Shown one piece after another: positions 48,963-60,141 of a stretch of DNA of 64,000 nt. The DNA comes from Lumnitzera littorea. Lineage: Eukaryota > Streptophyta > Magnoliopsida > Myrtales > Combretaceae. Numbering within the stretch: the first letter of the stretch is position 1; each line of letters starts with the position of its first letter. Made by a program: the position numbers and the translations under genes. Where the stretch lies: contig JAMXBB010000003.1 of NCBI GenBank assembly GCA_024138015.1, forward strand, positions 10,432,742-10,496,741. The letters are read 5' to 3'. Below the pieces are notes generated by a model. That model was not told the DNA's origin. It did no database searches and saw only the letters and a program-made list of their open reading frames with translations.

Positions 48963-49413
48963 TCTATATATCTATTCACGCATGAAATCATCAAATACCC
49001 ATCATGGCAACAACAGCAATAGCCATCTATAATTGCGAAGAAAAGAGCAAATTTTCAAGCAAACCTTATTCTTGAATATTGGTAAGTTGCGACGATTCCA
49101 AATTCCGACCGTTCGTAAGCCCCGGTATCAACAACTCTGACTACAACTAATTACTAACTTCTTGCAAAGGTAACGGCGACGACGACTCTGACTCATGACT
49201 ATTCACGACTTAAAAAAATAATGTTTGGTACCTCTTTTGTACTCAGTTCATAGAGCCTGTCTTTGTCTTAATTTTTTACTCCCTTCTTCTGTACCTTATT
49301 TTATTTTATTTTCTCAATTCCATATCAACTTTCTATATGACAGGTTCCTCTTTCAAGAAGCTGCAAATACACAGCATAGTGACAGTACTAGATAACGTGG
49401 ATTTGTCCTTCTA
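48963..49413 (+). other. Candidate spliced leader of the small gene at 50.06 kb
   Basis: A TATA-like ctctatatatct at 48962 is followed by a leader with a 23-codon upstream ORF (49004-49075, opening MATTAIAIYNCEEKSK) and an overlapping 16-codon one from 48982. A donor (ATTG|GTAAGT) lies at 49082. A second exon-like piece, 49344-49413, sits between a good acceptor (tatatgacag) and a good donor (TTCTA|GTAAGT). Pyrimidine-rich tracts precede both acceptors. This is prediction from splice signals only. Confidence 0.35.
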
Positions 49414-50058
49414 GTAAGTAAGGTGAACTTGTCTTTGTCTTTGTCTTTCATTCCTCTTCATGAACTCGACACTTTATCTTTCTTTTCTTTTCTTTCTCTC
49501 TCTCTCTTTTTAAATAAAAGAAAATCTGTTCTTTGTTTCTCTTTTGGTTCCTTTCCACCAATTGAACATATTTCATGACCATGCTATTCAAGTTTCATGT
49601 CTCTTTGCTCTAGCTTCCATTACCTTCCTTCTTCTTCATTTTTATATGTATACACATTGGACCAATTGACCAATACTACTGACAATGGTTAGATGATTTT
49701 TTTTTTTTCAAAGGCTTAAAGTGCTTGAACATGTATTGAGGCTATTGTCTCACTGTCTTATAATTCTTTTTTGAATCATTGATCCCTCTTACACTATGCA
49801 CATGGTTGTTTGAAAGCAAACAAAATTCTGAACTAGGACCAAATAAATGCAAAGTAGAGGATATTGTTCTTCTTGAAATTGCTCTAGATTTTCTTCTTAT
49901 ATGTAAGATTACTTGACCAAATTCCTCACTTAGGCTATATATTTCTCTTATCCTCTTCATGCAACCTATATACAAATCTTTCCTTTTTATGTAATCTTAT
50001 TGCATATAATATTATATGACCCATCTTTCTTTTCAACTTCAACTTTGCAAAAATCAGA

Positions 50059-50478
50059 ATGTCATTAATGGCTAAACAATCAAAGAACATATGTTCCCAT
50101 GCTCCTGATGCTGTCAAGCAAAAAGACTTGGTTGTAAGCTCTAATGGACGACCATCGTGTATCCTAACTCCACACTCTGAGTGGCCAAATCCAACAGTTG
50201 CTAAATACGACTTTTGGGCCAAAGCAAAGAATAAGAATCTTTATTCTCCCAAACCTTCCAACGGACAATATCACTATGTTGATCTCGAGCCTAATCCAAG
50301 TTCAAGAATCTTTATCCAAGAAAACTCAATCTTGTGTTTCATAGATAAAGTAAGTGTCCATATGTTATTATTAAAAAACTTTAATTTCCTTCTTGTTCTC
50401 CCATTTTCTCTGCTTAATGTCACAATGTAGATATAACTTTCACCACAATCACTTGTATTCTTTGTGTTGTAGGTATAA
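50059..50478 (+). CDS. Small protein of unknown function, predicted two coding exons
   Basis: The ATG lies one base after a good acceptor (aactttgcaaaaatcag|A). The first exon (50059-50349) gives 97 codons and ends in GATAAA|GTAAGT, a strong donor. An acceptor at 50472 (tttgtgttgtag) would add GTA TAA, ending the protein at 98 residues; without splicing it runs to 123 (50430). The N-terminus reads MSLMAKQSKNICSHAPDAV. Other parts are NGRPSCILTPHSEWPNPT and KYDFWAKAKNKNLYSPKP. It is hydrophilic, has no signal peptide or membrane segment, and I recognise no family. Splice-site quality and codon composition favour a real gene over chance, but gypsy-related sequence begins within about 100 bases, so the gene may be cut or partly transposon-derived. 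Confidence 0.4.
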
Positions 50479-50949
50479 GCTCATAGCATTTATCACATTA
50501 TGCTTGTCAGTCTATGTATTCCACGATAGGCCTAAAGAAGGCGTATGTCCCTAATTATTCCCACTAGCCATTCGTATAGCTAAGGGGGATTGCTTCGCTT
50601 TAACACCTTTCTAGTTGGGTTCCTTTTATTGATGACTTAATTGATACCATGAGGCTTCGGTGAGATCAAAAGATCGTTACGGCAACTATTCTTTCCCTCA
50701 ATTAGTTGTGTTGAGGTACCCTCTTCTGGCTGGTTGACTCATTAGGAAGGTTGTTTGGAGGAATTTTAGAGCTACGTGCATGTTGTTGTAGAAGATACCT
50801 TAGAAGAAGCTGTTATTTATATATACAGGTTTTCCCTTTGCCTTTCAAGGCTTGAGCTAAGACTAAATTATAACCCTAATATTAAATTGAAGCCTATTCA
50901 TTATCCATCTCACTTGTAAGAAATTGTGCCAACTAAACGCGCTCATCTT

Positions 50950-52080
50950 CATAAGGTAGTATCTTTACCTTTTCTTCGATAATTTCTTACTTTATTATTA
51001 TTGTCTTTCTTTTCTTCATTTACTTATCCCTTCATTTCTCTTTCTTTTTATAAGGTGACAAGAGAGTAGGTATAGATCATGCCCCAACTAGCCTTAGAGA
51101 TGTTGCTAACTTAGATCTGATCCTTATGCCTACTCGTCCTTTTCCTCATTGACATAAAATTGGCAAGCAGCTTGCCATTGAAGATTCTCCTACTACCGAG
51201 AAGACTTTAGATGAAGGGGATGAAAATGTGGACATAGATTTAGTTGATTCATGGAGGCTCTCCCACCTACGGGAATTCCTCGGTACATTTTAAACATGGT
51301 CATGATGGTGACACTAATACATTAGATGAGGAATATAAGATAGAGGAAGGTGATGTCGAATCTATACATGCCAGCAATGATAAGATTGAGGTGGCTCCTA
51401 ATGTTGCACCTTTTGAAAATCCTCATGATGTTACTTACCTTTGAAGATGGTAATATTCTGACACATAATACTCAACAAGATGATACTATATCCATGATAC
51501 CCACTGCGACTCAAGTTCCTTCACTTTTCTTAGCTCTATCATCCCTAATCTTCTACCTATCGTTCCCCCTCATACTTATCCTCCCTTAATTGCTGACGTA
51601 TCACCTATAGATAAGGAAGTAGCTCTTGGTACTACATCAGTGGCATTAATAGAGACTTCCTTGTTCCATAGGTTGATCGTACCTACACACCTTGTGGACT
51701 CATTGGAGTGTTTATGTGCTCTAAAGGGGGAGCTTTTATCTGAGTTGCCTTTCTTAGGGACTTGCATGGTTATGGAAATGGTAATATTGTTGGGAGAGGT
51801 TGGTAAGCCGTTTGATGAATCATGGGAATCGTTGTCAAAGGAGCAATTGAAGCTGTTGGTTTAGAGTATTATTGGTGCATGCCTTCTCAAATTCGAAGTT
51901 AAAAGCATGGAGCATATAGTTGAGAAGCACAGAAGTTACTAGCTCACTGTAAAGACATGCAACATTGTAAGGAGTTCAAAGCAAAGTTAGAAGCATTGGA
52001 GCTTAAAATAGGAAAAACTATTAGTGATAAGGATCTTACATTCTTTATGCAATCTTACTACATAGTTTTAATGTTACTTT
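50950..52080 (+). pseudogene. Antisense ORF region between Tat pol and its 3' end
   Basis: Plus-strand frames, opposite to pol, have coding-like composition: SPTTEKTLDEGDENVDIDLV (about 51189), the open frame 51244-51444 (acidic), 51640-51864 (SLECLCALKGELLSELPF, LGEVGKPFDESWESL) and near 51955 a coiled-coil-like piece (CKEFKAKLEALELKIGK). Tat elements are known to carry extra antisense ORFs at this place, often with plant mobile domain-like proteins whose C-terminal part is coiled-coil. The match here is by position and general character; stops and shifts break it. Confidence 0.4.
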
Positions 52081-52999
52081 TCTAGGTTATTATTATCTTA
52101 GTCATTTTTGTTATTCATGATTATTTAGTGTTTTCAAACTTAGATATTTAGAATGAATATCATTTAGTTTAATGCCTTCATTTTATATTTATCATAATGT
52201 AATTAGCTTAGACTCTTGCTGGTCTAAGGGATCTTTTATTATGCATTTAAGTCATCATGCACTTAAGAGGCAATGCCTTCAACCACCAGCAATAATGCCG
52301 AAGCATCCTTTAGAGTATTACTTCTAATTATGCTCAAGCAGCAATAGTGGCAACCTTTGCCTAGGATCAAGAATTATTATTTCTTTAGCTAATGTGGTGC
52401 GATTATTACTTAGCCATTTTACGCAAATTACCAAAGAGGTGTCACGTTAAGAGCACTCTATCATAAGAGTTGATAAAGATAAATTATTTAATGCATTGCT
52501 TAAGAAGACTTATTAGACTTACTTAGCTATAATTGGTTTGGTATGCTTGGGAGTCATGTTGATACCAGTTTGCAACATTTAAACCTATCTTTTCATCGCA
52601 GGCTCAAGAGCTAATGCTTCCACCAATCAACAACAATGTATGGACTACCCCTTATAAAGTACTTCTCATAACATGTTTATTAGCTTAATGCACTAAGGAG
52701 AATAAACTCATAACTTTGCAACAACATAAGCAAAATAGATTAGGTGAATAGTGTGCAACTCATGTTATATGAACTAAATTCTTTCATTACTAAGTACTTT
52801 AGTACAATGATGTTCGTAGATGAAATTTCTTAATATATTAAAAATTAATAGGAGCTATAATAGCATTTGTCTTGAGATTGAGAAGTTTGCAATAGCTACT
52901 ATCATATACTTCTTAACTAATGAATGGTCCCTCCTACTTAGGCATAAACTTTGGCATTAGAATACCTTGTTGTACATGCTCTATTTTGTAAAGTACAAC

Positions 53000-54000
53000 A
53001 TCGCCTCATTAGAAGGATCTCTCCCTTACCAAGCAATCATAAGCTATGTTCAATCTTTGCTAATAATTGGCCAAATTATGTTTAGTAGTGTTTGGTCTTT
53101 CCTCTAATGCTTCTAAGTCTAACGTATGCAAGGTATCTGGCTCTAATTCTACATTGATGGCTAGTCATGCGGATGGGACCATGATCACTATTATCATTAC
53201 TTCCTCAAATCCATATACTAGCAAGAAGGGGGGTTACTTGCATTGGTCCACACTTAGAAGTCCTATATGCCCACAATGCTAGTAGGAGCTTATCGTGCTA
53301 ATCTTTATGATTATCATGAACCATGCAGCTAAGTACTTTTAGGAGACTCTTTTTGGTTACTTCTACTTAACCATTTCCTTTAGGGTAATAAGGAGTAGAC
53401 TTCACATTATCAATATTGTATGATGCTAGCAACTGCCGCACATGTATATTAATGAAAGGTGTTCTATTATCTTAAAGGACATGTTTCAGTATTCTAAATC
53501 TACATATGATGTGCTCCTTCATAAAGCATATTACTGCTGGTCTGGTTTCCTTCTTTAGGGGTATTGCTTTAACCTACTTGATGAAACACTTTATTTCTAC
53601 TAAGATCCAAATGCAACCTCTAGATGGTAGATGAATCGGGCTAATCAAATCAATTGCCTAAGTATGAAAAGGCTATGGGGTTATTAAGCTATGGAGTGCC
53701 ACTATAAGAGTGTAAATTGCATCTCCATGGCATTGGCAAGCAATGTACTTCTTTGCAAAGTTAAAAGCATTGTTTTCCATAGTTGGCTAATAATACCCCA
53801 TATCTAATAAGTGGTAGTATAACTTTTGTCCTCCCTAATATTCTCCACAATCACCAAAGTGTGCTTCTGACAATACGGTCTTTGTTTCAAGAGGTGCTAC
53901 ACACCTAAGAGGCTTCCCCATAAATGATGCCTTGTAAAGTTGATGGTTGTAGATGATATGCATTTTTGCTTCCTACTTCACTAGCTTAACATCCCTGCTA
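53000..54000 (-). pseudogene. Tat integrase, decayed
   Basis: Minus-strand islands: YYWPTMENNAFNFAKK followed by ACQCHG (zinc-binding tail), LVEIKCFIKQVKAIPLK where LV.ID.FTKWVEA..L is usual, TPYYPKGNG (family YHPQ.NGQ) and ALWAYRTSK. The order and spacing are those of a gypsy integrase. Multiple stops. The first catalytic aspartate region (VDYFTK in the family) reads VEIKCFTK-like and looks lost. Confidence 0.7.
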
Positions 54001-54439
54001 TTATTGGGTAAGACATTGTTTTTCAGATAATTGACACACGGGCATCTCCAATCTCTAGCACTTATCATAAAGTTACATTCTCATTTGTCGAGAAGTTCAA
54101 AAACACTTGGGATAACTCATCTATAACTATGATGCATCTTTTGACATAACTGGCTAGTAGTATCCTGAATGTTGAATGCGATGGTACGAGGTTAGCCCTT
54201 CTTCACCACACCAAACTTTATGAAAATTTTAGTACACCTTCTAGTCATTTAAAGTACAAATCACCATTAATGCAAACAATTGTTAGTTAATAGGGTTACG
54301 CCAATCATCATGAATTTCTTCCTCTTCCTTGCAGGATAAACTTCTTAACAACTTATACTTTGAGGCTATCATCCATATCTTGAAATAGAACTTTCGATGT
54401 TAAAGTTGATAATGCATCTACATATCGATTAGTAGATCG

Positions 54440-55041
54440 TGTGATATGTTTATATCGTATTGATAAAAAATTTTTTACTATTAATAGGACTACAACCTTA
54501 TAAGGCGTTGGTATAAGTTCCTTAAGAGCAAAGTCTCCATTAGGCTACTTAATTATTAGGTTGGAGTCACCTCAAATGCATAATTATTGTGCGTTAGCTT
54601 CCTTAGCTAATATTAAATCGAATAATAAAGCCTTATACTTGGCCTCATTATTAGTATAATGAAAGTCTAGTTTGAATGCCAGTGGTAGCTCCTAGCTTTC
54701 TGGTGAAACCAACACAACCCCTACTCTATGTCCATATACTCTAATAGAGCCATCAAACTGAATTGACCATTCCTCCCCTGCATTGATCATTAGTGAGTCC
54801 TTATGGAACTTTAGTAAGATTGTATCCATAACTATATTGTCTTAAGTGGAAGGAAATGTGATAGGAGGTCAGCTAAAGCTTGGGACCCAACAAATCTAGG
54901 AGTTGTAACCATAATATTGAACTCACTAAGTAAGAGCAACCATTTCGTAATCCTCCTTAATAAAGATAGGCATGATAATAGGTACTTGATAGGATTTGAA
55001 TGGGTGATAATATTGATCTTATGTGCTAAGTACTGGCACAA
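54440..55041 (-). pseudogene. Tat RNase H and second RNase H-like domain
   Basis: 55041-54832 gives SNPIKYLLSCLSLLRRITK, LLSEFNIMV and GSQALADLLS, matching the end of the gypsy RNase H (PIKYI, LSEFDI.Y, G.ALADYLA). From about 54790 downward follows WSIQFDGSIRVYGHRVGVVL, then NNEAKYKALLFDL and GDSNLIIK, the additional RNase H-like domain characteristic of Tat elements. Stops interrupt both. Confidence 0.75.
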
Positions 55042-55547
55042 CTTTTGTATGGAAAATATCGGTGCAAGACGATGTTTCTCGCAGGTTAAGTAATTAATTT
55101 CACTTCCTTATAGGGATTTGCTCAAATAGTACATAGGTCACTCACTACCATCTACTTCTTGGGTAAGTAAGGTCGCAATGGACCTATCAATAAGCCTTAA
55201 GTATAAGGTCAATGGTTGTCTTATGATAGGCATTGTCATCGTTTGCGGAGAACTCAAGATCTCCTTAATTTTTTGGACTACCTCCTCTTGTAGTTACCCC
55301 CAGTCAAAAGGGACTCCTTTCCTCATGAGTTGTTATAAGGGGTGATAGATTTCTACCAAAGCTAAAATGAACCTCCTTATGTAGAAGACATTCCCATGAA
55401 GCTCTTTAGTTCCTTCTAATCCTTTGGGGATGACATTAACTGGATCGCTTATACTCTTGCTAGATCAATATCGATGCCTTTCCTATGGACTACAAATCCA
55501 AGGAACTTTCTTGATGCCATTTTAAATTTACACTTTAACGAATTCAT

Positions 55548-56053
55548 TTAGAGTTTATAAGTTCGATATCTTTTAAATACCTTCCTTAAGTGGTCAAAGT
55601 GATTAGATGCATGTTTAGATTTAACAACTATGTTATTCACATAATCTTCCATGTGCATCATATCGTAGAATATAGCTATCATTACTCTTTGGTAGGTGGC
55701 ACCTACATTTTCAACCCAAAAGGCATTATGGTATAGTGGAAGTTCCCTACTAAGGTTCCAAAGGCCATGCACTCATCACCTCTAGTTGCCATTTTGATTT
55801 GATTATATCTACTAAAACTATCCATGAATGAAAATAATTCATGACCTGCTGTTGCAACTAGCAAGGTATCAATATTTAGTAAAGGAAAATCATTTTTCAG
55901 GTAGGCTTTGTTTAGATCTCGAAAGTCCATGCATATACATATCTGGCCATTCCTTTTCCTTATAGGTACTATGTTTGTTAGCCAAGTGGGATGCTCAATG
56001 GACTTTGTGAAACCAGCTTGTAGCAACTTCTTTATATCTTCCTTTATTTGCAC
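55548..56053 (-). pseudogene. Tat reverse transcriptase, active site lost
   Basis: The first frame (56053-55703) gives KEDIKKLLQAGFTKSI, WLTNIVPIRKRNGQ, CMDFRDLNKAY, FPLLNIDTLL, HELFSFMDSFSRYNQI and MPFGLKM: gypsy RT in order. A second, overlapping frame (55772-55548) continues with NVGATYQRVM and EDYVNNIVVKSKHA. The family has Y-V-D-D here, so both catalytic aspartates have become asparagine. A frameshift separates the two parts. Confidence 0.85.
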
Positions 56054-56269
56054 CTCTATATTAAGTCAAAAAACACGTTCTTCTTGCTTTACTGGTTTAA
56101 CTCCGAGTGTAATATTTAGCCTGTAATTACCAAGTTGTGATCTAATCTCAGCATCTCTTCATATGTTTAGGTAAACACATCTTTAAACTCTTTTATCAAG
56201 TCTACTAGATGAACTTTCAACTCCTATGATAAGTTTTTGCCGATAAAGATAGGCTATGGGGATTCACCT

Positions 56270-57000
56270 ACTTTAGCTAGGTTTACTTCCTCAGTCTCCT
56301 TTACTTGAGGCTTCATTTGATGTTGCATCTATTGGGTAGGGGCAAGCTGGGTTTCTTGAAATGGATCAAGATCTGAAAAAGAGAGGAAACTTCTTCAAGT
56401 CCCAAAAACTATCATAAGCAATATACCTTATAACCATCATCCCTGATAAAACTTTCTATCTTTATAAGCTCATTAGCTCTTTTGTTATTCTTTCTACCTC
56501 TATGGTAGCCATGCATCTTTCTCTTCTTATGCTCCTTTTCTTGGATTTGCTCCTTTGTATGTAATGGTATATCGATGGGTTCTACAATGGTAGTCTCCCC
56601 ATCGTTAGCATATTCATCAAAGTGTTTTGCATCAGTGATGTATGCTTCATTGCATTCAAAGGGATTTTTAGTTGTAGGAATGAAGATGTCTTTCCCTTTC
56701 CAATATCCCCTAATGTACTGATGCTAAGTTGAGGGGATAAGGTTGTGATCATGTAGCTACTTCCTTCCAAAAAGTATGTGGTAAGGTATCGGTGCATCGA
56801 TCACATGGAACATGACTATACTATGGATGGGTTTAACTTTGAGATTTACATTAACATAACCTACAGTTTTTGTAGAAGAGTCACTAAAACCTTATACTAC
56901 AATGGATTGCTTTATTAGATGTCAAACATCGAACTTAGCGACTTTGAACATTGCCATTGGCATGATATTTAAGGAGGATAAATATTCTCTAAATTGGATA
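56270..57000 (-). pseudogene. Tat protease region
   Basis: Around 56890-56740 the minus strand reads TVGYVNVNLKVKP, MFHVIDAPIPYHILFGR and a broken continuation where the family has PWIH. This is the C-terminal half of the retropepsin-like domain of Tat/Athila elements. Sequence between it and RT (56270-56730) is a stop-ridden linker. Confidence 0.6.
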
Positions 57001-57133
57001 CCCATTAAGTATGCTCTCCACATATAGGAGGCGATTTTAATCTAGGTTCTTTATGTACATATCGACATTGGTAAAGAAGATTGCATTCTTGTATACGTGT
57101 GCCATTCTCTTTATAGGTTGCGCTAGGTTGCAC

Positions 57134-60048
57134 TGTTACGCCCCGAAGTCGCGAAGTTGCAATAGTCCCACCGTATAAACCATTCTATGATAGTAACTGT
57201 CCTCACAGTTCCTACCATAGAGATAATCTACACAAGGCGTCGACGACTACTCGCTTTGAAGTAAACAGTTCGATTAATAATTATACAACAATTATGATAA
57301 TTATCATAAGGTTCTATAAAACATAGATAATTATAAATAAGTCCACAGAGCTTCCCAGGAAAATTTACAATTATCACTACAGTCTACTAATTTACAGAAT
57401 AACTATCAGTCTTTAACCTTTAACTATAAGGTCAGTCCAGTTACACATTTTACTAAATATCTTGGACCTCACTCCCCTGGCTTCAAAAAGACTAACCTCT
57501 GGGTAATTGTAGGGCGGCATAATACTTATAGTGATCACAAATCAGAACCTGCAAAAGGATCTATAAGGGTATGAGCAACTACAGCTCAGTAAGTTGAATT
57601 GGAGACTCATGAATGCATACAAGCACAAACAGGGTTATCAAACAATTATTTTCATGCAATGCAACAATCAAGTGTCATCGCACAACGTAGTCCGGTCCGT
57701 TATGAAATCAGAGGAATTTCACCTGCTCCAATCCGGGTTGAGGAGTTCCATGTTATGCAGCAGCTCACAACCAAACCCAGGCTTGTACAATGGAGACCTC
57801 GCTACTCTCGCGACTACCTTCGAACCATTGACTTCACCCCCGCCGCGACCTCCTCTCCTGTCACTTAGTTCAACTGAGGATGAAGAAGGGACCATTTTGC
57901 AATCCTGCGCTATCCCTTTCGAAGGGGTCGGTATTTGGTTGGAGAGTCCTATGATCCCCTAACGGGTTACAATGCATGACATTTTCGGTTATTAAGGTCG
58001 ACTAAGATTAAATTCCGGTTAGGGTGTTCAAACAAGTTCATACCAATTCAATCAGTCACAAATTCATTCACAGTACAAATTCCAGCACGTATTCAGATAC
58101 ATCAAACACATGCGCAAACTATTTACAATCACAAGCATATACAAACCTAAGTCTCCGAGCACTACAAAACTAGTACTCTATTACAATAAGCAATAACCCA
58201 ACTTACATGAATTTGCTCGATCGCTCGATCCTCAAGTTGTGAGCTGATTTGTTTCTAGGTGTACTATAATGCAAATAGGTCCTTTTAGTACTTATATTTT
58301 ATGGATTCTTATTCTAATTCATAATGTAACTTATTTTCCTCCTGTATACCTATAATGTATTAATAATTCGTTGTATTCTTTTTCGGGGTTCGGTTTCTAA
58401 ACTAGATTCTAGTTTTAATTCCTAAGTCGTAATTAAGCTTAAATCCCAATGTGACATTAATCACATTATGCTCCGGTATTCAAATATCCTATTGGGTCGT
58501 AATTTTGGTATTCTAAACTATTCGGTACACGCTAACCCTAATTGTAGTATCGAATTTATTCCCGATGTGTAAAAATCTTACATTTTGAGATATTTACTTA
58601 AAATTAGATATTATTTCAGATTTATTATTTTTCTGATTTCAATTATAATATTATCTAAATAACCTTATTTTTTTAGATTTATTAATTTACACTTTTACAT
58701 ATTCCTAATTTCTTATATTCTTTACCTAATTTCCCTAATTAACCATACTTAGTACCTAAAGGCTAGGATTAGGGTTCCACTACAGAGATTAACTTCCCTA
58801 AACATCTAATTAAGATCCAAATCAGTAATTAACATCCTAATCACCTAATTAATCCTAAATCACCCAATTTTACCATCATTTTAGGGCTAAAAATTAACTT
58901 AAAATTTTAGAAAATTAATTTTAAAAAAATGGCTTCATAGCACTGTTTTACATCATATGAGAATCCTACAGAAAAATTTTGAGCCCTAAACTACATCCCT
59001 AAGCCTATTTAATTTCCGGTTTAATCATGCTCGGTTTTGAACAATTTGTTAAGGACCCTATATTTCCAGACATAATTAAACTAAATCAATATTTTTTCCT
59101 AAATCTACATACAATAAAACCTCAGAATAACAAGTTTCATAATTTTCTGGGCAAAATAACTAATTTTACAAAATTATACAAAAATCGGGGTGAATAAATG
59201 ACTAACCGGTTCGAAGCTTTCTGGCCGTCCAAACCCGGTCCAAGGCTGTCAGCCGGTCCAGGTGGTGGTTCTAGTGTAGGGTGGTGGTGGTGGTTCGGTC
59301 CCAGGTGGTGGTGGGTGGTGGTTTTAGTTCACCTTGCTAATCTACACAGTTTTCTTTTTTTTTTTTTATTTTCTGGATTTTCTCTCAATTTTTTTAGTGT
59401 TTCGATTTTTCTCAGATCTCAAACTAGCCAAATGACTTCTGAGAATTTTTTCCTTATTTATAGACAAATGTAGTAATTAATGTGCATTAATTTGATGGGA
59501 TTTTGCCCCATTTCCTTGATTTTTGGCTTTTTATTTGTCAAATTCTTATTGGTTATTTTTTTTCTTTCTATCCACGACCTGATCTTGTTGCAGTTATCCT
59601 CTTCTGATTTTTTTCTGATTTTTCTATAATTATTTTGTATTTTTCTTTAATTATTTACTTAGTTTTCGGCCAATTTTAGTAATTACGCGTATTTTTATCT
59701 ACACGTAAATACATGTAGGGTACACGTGAACATTCCTAAATATTATTTTAGTCATTCTAAAATTTTTAGTATACATATAATCTATCTCTAATAATTTATT
59801 AGTTATTATATTACACTTTTCGCCTTTTCAGTAATTAGCAGTTATTATGCTTAAAATTTGAAAATTTTATAGTCTCCTATTTTACTACTTATTTTCTTAA
59901 ATTTAAGTTTATAGAGTCATTTTTACTGGTACTTTACTAAATAGTTTATAATTTGGATTTGATCGGATCCTTTAGCTGATCGCCCTAAACCTTGGGTTTT
60001 AAGCTCAAACCTATGGTAACTTGGCTTGGCTTGGCTTTAGGGCTTACA
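57134..60048 (-). repeat. Chromovirus 3' LTR, 2915 bp
   Basis: TG...CA ends on both strands: TGTTACGCCCCGAAGTCGCG at 57134 and GGCTTTAGGGCTTACA ending at 60048. On the minus strand a TATA box (gtctataaataagg) lies at about 59453-59466. A proline/glycine-coding-like GGT-rich stretch (ggtggtggtggttcgg) is at about 59260-59325. The solo LTR at 31691-34653 aligns with it throughout. Confidence 0.9.
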
Positions 60049-60066
60049 ATTCCACCCCCCTTCAAA
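60049..60066 (-). other. Chromovirus polypurine tract
   Basis: The minus strand reads TTGAAGGGGGGTGGAAT directly before the LTR start TGTAAGCCC, in the expected place for the plus-strand primer. Confidence 0.9.
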
Positions 60067-60141
60067 AAAGTTTTGTCTTCAAAACTTCTGTACATCTAAT
60101 TTACACTTAATTAACTAAATACAATAACTTGTATACTTTTA

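Larger units (their letters stand above)
50500..57133 (-). mobile_element. Tat/Ogre-like gypsy retrotransposon, heavily decayed
   Basis: Minus-strand protease, RT, RNase H, a second RNase H-like domain and integrase occur in the order typical of the Tat lineage of Ty3/gypsy. LTRs were not identified. The gag end is cut off at 57133 by the chromovirus LTR, suggesting the chromovirus inserted into it. The left 2.5 kb (50.5-53 kb) carries antisense coding-like sequence (next entry). Almost every domain contains stops. Confidence 0.75.

Noticed and set aside
57594..57962. 122- and 89-codon plus-strand frames
   Set aside because: They lie inside the chromovirus LTR and the region is homologous to the solo LTR, where the frames are not kept.
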